Positions 37,641-49,255 of a stretch of 64,000 nt of DNA are shown one piece after another. The stretch lies in the NCBI GenBank assembly GCA_963277665.1, contig CAUJRU010000139.1:620001-684000 (forward strand). Direction: 5' to 3'. Below the pieces are notes generated by a model. It had not been told where the DNA came from. It did not search any database and saw only the letters and a program-made list of their open reading frames with translations. Position 1 is the first letter of the stretch. Every line of letters begins with the position of its first letter. Origin of the DNA: Viscum album. Its lineage: Eukaryota > Streptophyta > Magnoliopsida > Santalales > Viscaceae. A program made the position numbers and the translations under genes.

Positions 37641-38941
37641 TGAGGTAAAACCCTCTCATTTGTTAAATCTTAACACTTAGAAAAATATTGAGCTCTGATG
37701 CGCATAAAAATTGAATTATAGAGTATTGCGCAAAAAGAAAGAGTGCATCACGAAAAAGAAGTGCTGCGTGAAAAGGGGAGTTCTATGTGAAAAAGGAGAG
37801 TTGCGTGAAAAGGGTTTTTTGCACCAAAAGGTGTTTTTACGTGAAAGGATTTAATTTTATGTGAAATACACCTATAAGGTTGCGCTAAAAATTTGAGGGT
37901 ACCGCAGGCCTTCGACAGGTGCATAACACTCTCGAAGAGACTTTGCGAAGAAGGAAGTACCGTGAAACATTCGGTATCACCAAGAGAAGTAGAACTGCAC
38001 TCACACAACCGGTGTTTAACACTCTTGTTGTGATTTCTGAAGTGAAGAAGAACTAGTTGTGAAAATGAATTAATATCTGCACAAAGGAAGAGGTTAGTAT
38101 AGTGATAAACTCCTGTGTTGGTATTGAAAATTAAAGAAAGAGATTAAGACACTGCAATTATACTGTGTCAAAGAGAAAGAAGAGGAGAAGAATAAGAAAA
38201 GAGTAGGCCCAACTGAAGGATAAAAATTATTTAGGGAAGTTTGATTCAGATGATGACAACTGAATCAACCTTCACTGCCTAATTAATCACATTGATATAT
38301 GTGATTCTAGCCAAAAAGATACAATAAGTTTTACTGCAGTTGGTTGTTTCTCTAAGAATAATAAAGAAGAAGTCTAGTGCAGTTGATGTTGCACTAGAAA
38401 AAGAAGAGAAGTAAAGAAGAAAGAATTTATTGCCTACTGATTTGCAAGTAATCAAGTGAAGAGCACTAAAGAAGACCAAGAGCAGAACCTATCTTATCAA
38501 GAAGGAAGAAGACTGTCTCCATAGTTAGTATCAAGAACCATCTAGAGGCTACATGTTGGACTAGGCCATCACCAGTCGAGGGAAGAGGATTTTTTCCCAC
38601 CCCCTCCAAAGTGTAGGGACTCACAATGGATAGAGGATTGTTTTCCTAGCCACTCCACTGTAAAATCACATCACATCATAGTGGATAATCTATGCAATGG
38701 TCATACCCATGCATGGAAATGACGTAGCTACTCTTATTGATTGGTGAACCTTGTAAAAATATCGTGTGCATATTTTTACTTCTTTCTATTATTGCATGCG
38801 ACAGGGAAAATAGAATAAGAGAATCAAGATCCTAATAGGTCAATAGGTACAGGGATAAAAGTTAGATTTTGTTGAAAAAGTCCCCAAAACTGATTCACCC
38901 CCCTCTTAGTGTTAGGTATATCCCAAACTGGTCCTCTCAAT

Positions 38942-38952
38942 TGGTATCAGAG
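38942..38952 (+). other. PBS of element A
   Basis: TGGTATCAGAG, complementary to the 3' end of plant initiator methionine tRNA, lies two bases after the LTR end CA. This confirms the LTR boundary and the plus-strand orientation. Confidence 0.9.
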
Positions 38953-38978
38953 GGAGGTTCACCTCTGCTGGATTCTCT

Positions 38979-40801
38979 ATGTTGAAGTTATTCTCTTTTG
39001 AAAACTTCAGCTCCTTTCCTGAGTCAACAATGAAGAGCAGTGTTAGTGAATATTTAGTTACCATTGATCAGAAGACTATATCTACCAAGAATATGATTAA
39101 CAAGAAAAAGAAAGAGATGAGAAATTTGAAGAAGAATTCCCTCTTATCTAAAGAAGAAGAAGCATCTGGTTCTCCATATCTGGATGATATTAAAGACACA
39201 CTAGAATTGGAACGTAAAGAGAAGGTGGATCAAGTCCCCACCAAGATTATGGAAAATCTTCCTCACTCATCTGATCAAGAGGTATGTGTTAGTACATTTG
39301 GAAATTATTCTCATGATGAAAATTCTAGCATAGGTGGTGATGATCAATCTACAACATCTCAAGAAATATCAGTTGATAGATTAAGAATGATTATGCATGG
39401 TATTCCTGAAGAAATTATATCCGTAGTTTGTGGAGTATTCCAGTGCATGCAAGAAAATATCACTCAGCTGGAAGAAGAAAGTGATGTTTTGGAGAAAGGC
39501 TTACAAGAAAAAATTGTTGAATGTCTAAAGCTCTCCAAACAGGTTGGAGCCATTGAAGCAACAAAGAGGGGATTTGAAGAAAGTTATTCAAAGTGTCTGA
39601 AAGATGTTGAAGAAAAAGATGGAGTCAATAAGACTCTAGAAGATAATATCCATGCACTTGAAGATGAGCTGAAAAAAACAATGATGTCAAGGAGTTATAT
39701 TTTGAAAAAGATTCCCAGAAGATCAAAGAACTTGACACTTCGTTACAAAACAAAGTGAAGATGCATGAAGTTGAAGTTGAAAGATTAATGAAGGATTGTG
39801 AAGAGCAGATGAATATAATTGAAGACCACGAATTCATCCTCAATATGAGATGTCTTGAATTGGAAGATGAGTTGACCAATCTTTAGAAGACGCATATTGA
39901 GTCTTCACAAAAGAAGGAAACTGTTGCTGCTAGTACTCAATTCTCATTAGAGGATTCTACTATCAAACGACCTCCAACATGTGATAAGAATATCATGACT
40001 TCACTCATTGATCTATCACAAGCAGCTGAGAATGTAAAGGTACCATCCATACCAACTTGTACTAATGTCTCTAAAATTTCCTTTACCAAAAGTTCAGGTT
40101 GGAAGAAAAATTCTAAGCAAGTATGGATGAATAAGAATGAAAAGAAACCTACCACCATGGAAAGGGTGGATAGGGAAAATAGTGTGGAAGGTATATCTCC
40201 ACAAAAAGCACAGCATACCAAGAAGAATATTCAACAACCTTATAAAGAATATGGAAAAACTTCAAGGTTTTTTTGTCAATGTTGGTGCTATAATAGATTT
40301 GGGAATTGTTCAATGGATTGCTGGTGTAATCCCTTAAATGTAAAAGCACAGAGAAAGCCCATATCAAGGGGAAGAAAACTAGAGAAGAAGAAGAAACATC
40401 CATAGATCCAGAAGCATCTGTATACTGCAAATAGATTTGGAATGTTTGATAACATCTGTGATGTATGCAATGGGAGTGGTCATAAGAATGGTGCATACAT
40501 ATCTCAGAATGTATTAAAAGCAAATAAGAATAGAAGACCACAGAAGGTGGCGAAGAATGAAGAATCTATCTTGGGATGTAATCAGAAATATGTTGTAAAT
40601 AAAAATGCTCTCAAGAAGATTACAAGGAGGAAAGGTGAGAAGTCCTTGGATTCTATATCCAATAATGGGAAGGGTGGTGCATCCAAAAGCACTACTAAGA
40701 AGGATTCCACTCAGAAGAAACCATGTAGAAGATCCAATCTTGATTCCTTAGACCCTAATGATATACTTGTGGTTTGGACAGAAGATTTGGAAAGAATGTG
40801 A
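38979..40801 (+). pseudogene. gag: Element A gag-like protein, frameshifted
   Basis: The first frame runs 38,979-39,758. Residues about 110-135 include DRLRMIMHGIPEEIISVV and are followed by a long coiled coil (QLEEESDVLEKGL onward). At the A7 run at 39,672-39,678 the coiled coil continues in the -1 frame (NNDVKELYFEKDSQKIKEL), which implies loss of one A. That frame continues through LELEDELTNL, a stop at 39,884, a basic Ser/Lys-rich part (39,995-40,405) with a Cys-rich FFCQCWCYNRFGNCSMDCWC segment near 40,270-40,329, another stop, and a basic tail to 40,801. A regular CX2CX4HX4C knuckle is not visible. Family knowledge suggests a particle-forming gag. There is no pol downstream. Confidence 0.65.
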
Positions 40802-41976
40802 AAGTTCAAAGATGAACAGGCTAATAATTGTGCTAAAAAAAGAAGATTCTGCATGAAGACAAAGAAGTTTTGTGTGTGAGGTGGAACAAGGCTGGTCATA
40901 CTGTCAGAAAGTGCTTTTAATTTATTCCAGCCCAACAAGAATTCATAAAGAGGATAAAAGTTGCACTGGTAGATTCTAGTGCTTGGAAAGCTCTTGAAGA
41001 AAGAAGATTCATACACAAAGAGATAGAAGAAGTATTGAGATCCACACAGCCACATTCAAAATTAAAGATCAAATGTGAAAGTGTGAGGAGTGGAGAAAAT
41101 GGAGATTCATGGTTGAGAAAATCATCTCATCCTTCCTACTCACATTGAAGAAGCATGGGGGATCCACCCTATTCCCTTAAATCTTTGTTTATTGTATTTT
41201 TTCGTTAAATGCAGGGAATTGAAGGTGAAGAAATTTATCAGGGGGAGTACCTAAGATTCAGTGATAAGAAGTGTTCCCTTGAAAGGGATACATATCAAGA
41301 AGCTACCAGAGTCATTATCTCAATAAGTATCAACTTCAGTTGGTACTAAATTAAACTACTCTGAAGACTGTCTGAGGACTATGTCATTGGAGAGGGTATG
41401 TTATTTCTAATTCTCTCATCCTTGGTTACTCAAAATAAAGATCATTCTACAAAGGGGGAGTAACAATGTCAATCAATGACATAAGAATAATGAAAGTTCC
41501 CCAAGGACACTTATCCTGCTAATTGCACATGAATGTTTTTGATCCTTTTGTTGAAGTGAGTGCAGAAATTTTAGGATTGATTATTTTCCATCACATTCAA
41601 TATCTTTGTCCTAGAATGAAAGTGAAAAACCCATGAAGACAAGTGTAGGAGTTCTCATCTCCTAAGGTGTCATATTCAGTGGGTAATGGACAGCTTTGTT
41701 GTCTAAATCAATTCATCTTGTTTTCTACACCAAGCATTGTTCATGTATACTAAGAGTGAAATGATTAATGGCACATTGCTCAAGTATGGAATGATACCCT
41801 CTCTACCATGAACTTTGTATTTATTTTCAATAAGGGGGAGAGAAAGTGAAATTGAAGTTTGAAAAGTAAGGGGGAGAGAAAGAATTAAAGGGGAGAGAAG
41901 ATTCTCATTTTGACATTGACACATTCATTTCAAGAGAAGTATTAATGTATTGACAAACAAATACAAAGGGGGAGAT
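40802..41976 (+). other. Element A 3' untranslated region with repeated polypurine tracts
   Basis: No convincing reading frame. Five purine tracts of the AAGGGGGAG type lie at 41,451-41,460, 41,831-41,846, 41,866-41,882, 41,887-41,900 and 41,965-41,975. The last directly abuts the 3' LTR and is the primer for plus-strand synthesis. The upstream ones match the multiple-tract arrangement known from Sireviruses. Confidence 0.75.
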
Positions 41977-44785
41977 TGTTGGGACCACTTTGGGTATGAA
42001 GATTTTATTTGTTGTCAATAGTTGTCAATACTAGTCAAAATGAAGAAGAATATGAAGAATGACTCCAAAGTTAATGGAGATCGGTTGAAGTGCGGATGCC
42101 TGTAGAATTGTTATGAAATCATAGCATTGAATGTAATTATTGGGAAATTCTCCATGAAGTAAATTCAGAAGATTTTTGAATAGATCCTAAGTTAAAAGAA
42201 CTTGTGTCAAAGGTGACACATTGTTTACAACAATGAAGAATGGAACAGTATCATCCATCTGAGGGTGATTGAAGAAGAATGGGGATTTAAAGAAGACCAT
42301 GAAATGCTTCATGATTACATGAGACCATGCAAGGGCTTACTTGTCGAAAAGAATCATATCATTTGAATGAAGTTGAGAATGATGGATGAAGAAGAATAGA
42401 GAGTGTGGAAGGTCTTGGCATTCTAAGAAGGACATGAATTACACATTTCCTTGAAATCAGATGATTGTGGCATTGTTCTTAAAGTTCCAAATACATGTAT
42501 CAAAGCTGATACAATGTCTGAAACATTGAAGGTATTTGAAGAAGCTTCAAGACTCAACTTTTGTATGAATAGAGATGATTGGAGTTCTTTATAATTAACA
42601 CTCCAAAAGTCATTGAGGATTTGAAGTGAGGGTGAATAAGTACTTTGGAATTCATATTCCAAAAATAATAGACGAAATCAGACAATTATTTGCTGATTTT
42701 TATTTCACAAATTTCATAAGTTAGGAGAACTTGTGATGCAATCCTTATAAAGGTAAGGGGTAGAAATTATGATGCTAATCATATATAGTTTTGATTGGAA
42801 AGAATGATGTTGCGGGAAGATGGGATGTTTCAGTACTTCCCATTATAACTCTAACGAGGCTAAAGTTGATCTATCAAAGGATATATATCACGATAGTGGA
42901 ATTCATGATGAAAGATGAATAATGGTTATGGGAAGAAGTGAAGAGAGAAATGAAAAAGCAATGGACAATCTGGGGCGGATGAAATGCACAGTTTAAGGTG
43001 GCGTTGTTTTCTAGTGTTTTCCAAATTTTAGGGCCTAAAAATTAGAAGTCGGAGATGTGTTTTTGGAAATGGATGTTGTGTGAAAGATTAAAGATAGTTT
43101 AGAATTTTCCGTGCAAGTCATGATTTAGGTCAGAATATCAAAAACTGACAAAAGCATGGAGTGCGTGGAAATTTAGGCAAGTTATGCGAAAAAATAAAGT
43201 GGTGCGCGAAATAGTATCAGGTTGCGCGGAAAATTAGTGGGATGCGCGCAAAATAAAAAGTCTGTGTGAAATATTGGCGTGGTGCATGAAATAAAGTAAT
43301 GAAGTTTTTCATGAAAAAGGGGTTTCGAGATCATAAGCTCGAAAATTTGCGAAGGCATGGGTTACGCGAAATATTAAAGCATTGCGCAAAATATGAAGTT
43401 TCCTGAAAGAGTTTTTACGCGCCCGAAGGGGGTTTTATGTGCAGATTAGTGTTTTTCACGTGGGGTCAAAAATTCCTATAAATATGAGGTGAAGACCTCT
43501 CATTTGTTAAATCTCAACACTTAGACAAATCTCGAGCTATGATGCATGGAAAAATTGACGTATAGAGTATTCCACAAAAAGAAAGAGTGCAGCGCGAAAA
43601 AGAAGTGTTGCGCGAAAAGGGGAGTTCTTTGCGAAAAAGGAGAGTTGTGTGAAAAGGTTTTTTCACTCCAAAAGGTGTTTTTACGTGCAAGTCTTGAATT
43701 TTACACGCAAGCCACCTAGAAGGTTGCACGAAAAATTTGAGGGTACCGCAGGCCTTCGACAGGTGCATAGCACTCTTGAAGAGACTTTGCAAAGAAGGAA
43801 GTGTCGTGAAACATTCGGTATCATGAAGAGAAGTATAACTGCACTCACACGACTGGTGTTTAACACTCTTGTTGTACATTGTGAAGTGAAGAAGAAGTAG
43901 TTGTGAATCTAAATTCATATCTGCACAAAGGAAGAGGTTAGTATAGTGATACACTTCTATGTTTGTATTGAAAATTCAAGAAAGAGATTAAAACAATGCA
44001 ATTATACTCTGTCAAAGAGAAAGAAGAGGAGAAGAAGAAGAATAGAGTATGCCTAACTGAAGAATGATAATTATTCAGGGAAGTTTGATTCAGATGATGC
44101 CAAGTGAACCGACCTTCACTTCCTGATTAATCACATTGATATATGTGATTCTAGCCAAAAAGATAAAATAAGTTTTAGTGCAGTTGGTTGTTTCACTAAG
44201 AAGAAGAAAGAAGAAGTCTAGTGCAGTTGTTGTTGCACTAGAAAAAGAAGAGAAGGAAAGAAGGAAGAATTTATTGCCTACTGCTTTGCAAGTAATCAAG
44301 TGAATAGAACTAAAGAAGACCAAGAGAAGAACCTAGATTATCAAGAAGGAAGAAGACTATCTCCATAGGCAGTATAAAGAACCAGCTAGAGGCTGCAAGT
44401 TGGACTAGGCCATCACCAGTCCAGGGAAGAGGATTTTTTCACACCCCCCTCCAAAGTGTAGGGACTCACACTGGCTAGAGGATTGTTTTCCTAGCTACTT
44501 CACTGTAATATAATATCACATCATAGTGGAGAATCCATGCATTGGTCATACCCATGCATGGCAAGGACGTAGCTACTCTTATTGAGTGGTGAACCTTGTA
44601 AAAATATCGTGTGCATATTTTTACTGCATTCTATTATTTCATGTGACAGGGAAAAGAGAATAATAGAATCATGATCCTAACAGGTCAAGAGTTACAGGGA
44701 TAAAAGTTTTATTTGGTTGAAAAAGTTCCCAACACAGATTCACCCCCCCTCTCAATGTTTGGTATATCGCAAACCGGTCCTCTCA
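41977..44785 (+). repeat. 3' LTR of element A (2,809 bp)
   Basis: TGTTGGGACCAC...GGTCCTCTCA, following the polypurine tract and followed by ATCAT. It carries perfect GCGCGAAA at 43,204-43,211, 43,592-43,599 and 43,610-43,617, and a TATAAATA box at 43,477-43,484. Several of these sites appear in the 5' LTR as C-to-T or G-to-A variants, and the reverse also holds. The ancestral LTR therefore held more sites than either copy does now. Confidence 0.9.
43477..43484 (+). promoter_or_regulatory. TATA box, 3' LTR of element A
   Basis: TATAAATA in 'tcctataaatatgagg', at the same LTR position as in the 5' LTR. Confidence 0.65.
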
Positions 44786-44814
44786 ATCATGGTTTTCCAC
44801 ACTAATAAATGGTG

Positions 44815-44819
44815 AATTT
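44815..44819. repeat. Target duplication AATTT, left, element B
   Basis: AATTT immediately before the 5' LTR. AATTT also follows the 3' LTR at 54,267-54,271. Confidence 0.9.
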
Positions 44820-46769
44820 TGTTAGATTAGGTGGCCTAGAACAAAATATTTTGTACTTTATTCATTAATAAAAGCCTTATAAAATCTTGATTGTTCTTCT
44901 GCATGACAATGCATGTGATAATGTCCTAAGTACAACTGTTGCATTAAAGGGTAATAGTAGATCCCTGCTATGATGAGAACCCAAAAGTGCCACAGCACTG
45001 TTCTTGAATATATTTTCTATGGCCGAATGATATTATTTGATGGGAACAAATAATACAGGTCATTAGGGGAGAGGAGACATAAAACTTTGAGGCACCTTCT
45101 CATGGTGTGCTCCCTTGGTAATATCCAGGAGGATATTATGAGAACGAGACCTGCCAGTTGGAAATCTACATTTCATAGTGTCATTGGATATTACTATTTT
45201 CAGACGTGTGTATTGGTCCTTAGACTTTAAGATTATTATTAATGGGTATTAAAACTCACACACTTATATGTATTGACGAAAACTGTGACGAAACACTGTT
45301 TGTAGTGAGGTAGGATATGTTGGGTGCGTCACGAGTAATATTGCATTAATAGATAATGCGAGAAAGGATTTGTCCCTTATGTTCCATAACAGAAGTAGAT
45401 ATCTTAGGCCCTTTTATGGAATTGATATAGCCTAAATAAATCCATGTCCATTGTAAGGTATGGGAGATTTCAATTCCGGGAAGTCAAAGAAAGAATAGTC
45501 GAGCACCTGGGTTGATGGCACTAGCATGAAACCCGCTTGATTAGAGATATCGAGACAAAGGGGTTATATTACACGGTAAGCATTCGTATGTGGTGACACG
45601 TCATTGCATCGTTAACTTGTTTCTCTATGGGTGCCTTGGCACATTTCTAGATGCTAACCTTGGACTTTAGGCAGGCTCCGCCTAATGCCACTGAGAAAGA
45701 GTCCTAGAGGGTCAAACACTAAGTGTGTCCATGTATCTCAGTTAAATATTAATTTAACAAGTTAAATAAAGATTATTCCCAACTATGGTTTAATAATAAT
45801 TTAAGGATGCATGATCACATTTATTTCGACACTAGTTATTCAAGAGAATATATTGTGGGCGAAATAATATGTTTTTTAGCGAGTAATGCAGTTACATGTA
45901 TTTAAGAAATAAATAGCCATTACTCAAGGTCAAATAAATGTGGTGGAGGAAATAAAGGAAAATAAAAGTACACACCATGTATATTAAATATACACACTGT
46001 ATAGTTTTATGGAAGAAGAGTACACGTCGTGTATTAATTATTACATGCCGTGTAGTTTTTTCATTTGGATTTTTGAGGATATAATATTATTTTATTAAAT
46101 GATATTTATTATAATCAGCGTGGGTGCATGTCAAAGAATTAATAATTCGACTTGGGGGTTTTCAATAAGATTTAATGAAATAAATAAAATGCGTAACGAA
46201 TTTATTTATTTTCATTACTCTATAACCTCAAACCCGATTATAAATATCCTCACAACCCCAACACTTTTCCACAAGAGAATCGTTGTGCCCAACAATTCTG
46301 GAGAATTATTTCAAGCCCAAAAGAACTCCTTCCTCCAAGAACGCTCTCAAGACCGAGATATCAAGGCGATTGAAGGTGGACATCGAAAGAGAAGGTTCTT
46401 CCATGCTAGCAGCTGAAGATCCCTTCGAAGATATCCGGAGATACGTGGCACACGTGTGGATCACCACTAGAGGAATCCTACACTTGGATTCTACGACGCA
46501 ATGACGGATCACCGAATCGTGACTAGACACATAAGCAAAGAAATAATTCCACTAAGGTAATTCTTTTGAATTAATTAAATAGATTATAACCAACATATGA
46601 TTATCCTATCTCTATGGTTCCCATAATCCCTCTTTTGTTTTCTGTTCTTCATTTTATTCTGAAGATTTGGCGTTTTATATCATGACGAATCTCAGATTGA
46701 TCGTTTTTAACGCTAAAATTAAAGTTGGGAAAACCCACCAACGCTCTTTCGCTGTGCCCGAAACCTACA
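44820..46769 (+). repeat. 5' LTR of element B
   Basis: TGTTAGATTAGGTGG...CCGAAACCTACA. TATAAATA lies at 46,239-46,246. Upstream, at 45,967-46,057, four TACAC-N3-(G/A)TGTA-type motifs lie close together (tacacaccatgta, tacacactgtata, tacacgtcgtgta, tacatgccgtgta). They are kept at the corresponding place of the 3' LTR (about 53,465-53,552). Confidence 0.93.
46239..46246 (+). promoter_or_regulatory. TATA box, 5' LTR of element B
   Basis: TATAAATA in 'cccgattataaatatcctc'. Identical in the 3' LTR at 53,736-53,743. Confidence 0.7.
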
Positions 46770-46771
46770 AG

Positions 46772-46783
46772 TGGTATCAGAGC
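46772..46783 (+). other. PBS of element B
   Basis: TGGTATCAGAGC, a perfect 12-base match to the usual plant initiator-methionine-tRNA primer site, two bases after the LTR end. Confidence 0.95.
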
Positions 46784-48802
46784 GTTCCTATCGTTGATTA
46801 TAATTATTATTTTTTATTTGATGTTTTACGCATTTAATAATTTAGTTGTTTCAATTCAAGTTTAATCATTCTTGAAATATGAATGCCGAGAACTATTCTT
46901 CCTCCATCGTTTCTTGTTCACCTCACAGAAATGAATTTTTATTTTAATTTTGATTAAAATAAAATAGTGGAAGTCATCCGAAAGAGACAAACGTTTCTGG
47001 CTGTACAACACCAGAATACACACCATGTATTCGGATGTACACGTCGTGTAGTCTAGATTCATGCATCAGACTGATCCACCAAATCAGGCCGTGTATTAGA
47101 TCATATCTAATTCATTAATGACACCATGTGTTGACCAAGAACATGTGGCACATGGTTTCTGGATTACATGCTGTGTGGTCTAATGAACACGGTGTGTAGT
47201 CCCTTTGGTTTAGGGTTGGACCGTGTACCCCGTACACGGCTTGCCTGGCTGGAAACCGTGTAACGCGGAAACTACACGGTGTGTGTCCCACTGAACACGC
47301 CATGTACTCCAAAAATTTCCGAAGTACATTAACACGCCATGTCCCCGAGCATGTATTTCGGATGGACGGTGAAAAAATGTACACGTCATGTAGTCGGAAC
47401 TACATACCGTGTACTCGTTCAAATTACGCAATGAACGATAACTCACCGGGTTGCCTCCAAGGTATAAGTTACGTAAAAGGATAATTTTAAATGAATTTAT
47501 TTATTTAAAATTATGATGGATGAGAATCTCAAGAAAATTCAGAAAAAGGTTTTAAGATAAAAAGATTTATTAATTAAATATAATTAAATAATTCGAGTGT
47601 GATTTATCTTAAACAAGAAAGATTAAAGAATTGAATGCTAGTTTTATTTATGCATAAATATCGTTGCATGAATGGATGATCCTGAGCTAGAACGAGACCT
47701 TTGTATGTGAATGGTTTCTTTTAATTTAAATTAAATTTGTTGGCCTGCATTCCATCTCCTCATTAATATATAGGGCCTGCGCACCCGAGGATTCTTTTAT
47801 GTAAAAACCCCTTTTTACCCCTCACCTGCATGTGAGATAAATGCATATGTAATGCATGGAGCTACCTAGCTAGTGGAGGCGGCTCAAGTCAGGAGCTAAT
47901 GTGAAACCAATCTAAGGAGATACAAAGGTGGACAGGTGGAAAGCTATAAACATGAACCCACAAGGTTCAAGGTGTTTCTCTCCTAGGTCTTTGGTTAGTT
48001 TATCAACCGCTAGATAAACTAACCAATTGAACAAGCTCATGATCATGCCATTTATTTTATTTCTATCAGTTGCATGGTTTATTTATTGTGGGTGTGTTGT
48101 CACGATCACACAATTAATGAATTAAACAAGCATGCAAGATGGAACTAAAATAAAACCGGCTTATTCATAAATATTATCTTAGACATGGTTAATCACTTAA
48201 GTATATCCCACTTGATATTAAAGAGTGTATTCAAAGATAATAAAATGGAAATTTACATATAAGGATAATATCCCTCAAAGGAAATATTAAGTCGGTATAG
48301 CCTTCTATAATCTTGGTTAGAATCGAACCATAGTTCAAAGTGCTTGACCAACCCTAGTTGGGGTGCTTTCAATTATCGGGGAATACTAATTCAAGGTTTT
48401 GTGTTGACTTAACTTCGTTCGAATCAAGGGTTGACAACCACAGTAGGACTTGGTGTGGCTAAGAGGAAAAGGTTGAGGAAATCCAAAATAAAAGGATTTC
48501 AGGATTGGGGAGTCCACTCAGTGGATCAAGGAGCTGCGAGTTAAATGCATTTGGCATTTGGAATACCTACCTAAAAACCCTTCAAGTTGCTTGAGCAACC
48601 CTAGTTGGGGTAATACTAAGTGAAATATGGATCCTTGACACTAGAATATTCAGGAAACAGAATATTCCGACGTCAATGGTGAGGGCTATTGGATTTCGAT
48701 AAAATAGTGGGAGACTAATAAGTATTAATTTATTTATTTGTCTTAGTTTTGTAATAAAGTACTAAACCTTTGCTCATCTTAATTTGTACAAACGGAAAGA
48801 AA
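46784..48802 (+). other. Element B leader with palindrome array and conserved block
   Basis: A non-coding leader of about 2.0 kb. The stretch 46,995-47,425 holds about a dozen TACAC-N3-GTGTA-like motifs and is GC-richer than its surroundings. The stretch 47,770-47,870 (atatagggcctgcgc...cctcacctgcatgtgag) corresponds to the amplified leader unit of the minus-strand element. The stretch 48,330-48,690 is the conserved block with two CAACCCTAGTTGGGG words, near 48,347 and 48,597. No open frame is convincing. This is unusually long for a Copia leader. Confidence 0.75.
46995..47425. repeat. Array of 13-bp quasi-palindromes TACAC-N3-GTGTA
   Basis: Clear members include TACACACCATGTA (about 47,018), TACACGTCGTGTA (about 47,039), AACACGGTGTGTA (about 47,187), TACACGGTGTGTG (47,274), AACACGCCATGTA (47,295), AACACGCCATGTC (47,330), TACACGTCATGTA (47,380) and TACATACCGTGTA (47,401). 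Partial copies lie between. Arms are 5 bp and the centre is 3 bp. Spacing is irregular. Confidence 0.8.
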
Positions 48803-49147
48803 ATGACTTCAAACATATCATTGCGAACCATACTCGAGAAGTAAAACCTTCTCACCAACACCAATTTCCAAGAGTGGTAGAGGCATTTACGCGTTATCCA
48901 TCACCACGAGAGGAAATTGTATGTGCTGGAAGAGTCTGTTCCAGTTGCGCCTAGATCGGAACATCTACCCTTACCTCACTAGGTAGATAAGGACATGGTG
49001 TGTGACAAACCTGCAGTCCTTATGGTGAATAAGAAATGGAAGGACAAGGCAAAGGGTCCAAAGACTTATAAACAGTCGGAATCCCCCGAGCATCGTCCCT
49101 CCAAGAAGGGGAAGATCCAGAGGCAGGGCACGGAATGGGAGGAAATG

Positions 49148-49189
49148 TGTTTTTCATGTGGCAAGCAGGGCCACTAGAAGAGGAATTGC
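49148..49189 (+). other. Zinc knuckle of element B gag, broken by a stop
   Basis: C-F-S-C-G-K-Q-G-H-stop-K-R-N-C fits CX2CX4HX4C with all four ligands present. A TAG lies right after the His (49,175), where related gags have an aromatic residue. The knuckle would bind element RNA. Confidence 0.85.
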
Positions 49190-49255
49190 ACCCATAAGCT
49201 TCGGGACGCTAATGGTGCGTTCTTTATCGAGTGTAATCTTTCAATTTCTACACAT

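Larger units (their letters stand above)
35373..38939 (+). repeat. 5' LTR of element A (3,567 bp)
   Basis: Starts TTTTGGGACCAC (the 3' LTR has TGTTGGGACCAC) and ends ...GGTCCTCTCA, followed by AT and the PBS. It is about 760 bp longer than the 3' LTR because of the block at 35,767-36,586. A TATAAATA box lies at 37,633-37,640. A G/C-containing motif family around TGCGCGAAA is scattered over 37,318-37,880. Confidence 0.9.
35373..44785 (+). mobile_element. Element A: gag-only Sirevirus-like LTR retrotransposon
   Basis: A complete non-autonomous insertion: 5' LTR 35,373-38,939, PBS TGGTATCAGAG at 38,942, a gag-like coding region 38,979-40,801, at least five polypurine tracts, and 3' LTR 41,977-44,785. 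It is flanked by ATCAT duplications. There is no protease, integrase or RT in the 3.0 kb interior, so transposition needs proteins from another element. Multiple AAAGGGGGAG tracts before the 3' LTR, very long LTRs and a coiled-coil gag are known Sirevirus traits. The classification is by these traits only, because pol is absent. The two LTRs differ by many point changes, short indels and one 820 bp block. Confidence 0.85.

Noticed and set aside
39937..40541. Minus-strand frames of 94-130 codons opposite element A's gag
   Set aside because: They are shadows of the coding strand. The plus strand carries the coiled-coil gag with correct LTR/PBS orientation.
47115..47446. Minus-strand frames of 78-89 codons with repeated Thr-Cys-Ser words
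   Set aside because: They are produced by the TACAC/GTGTA motif array in the leader, on the strand opposite the element's RNA.
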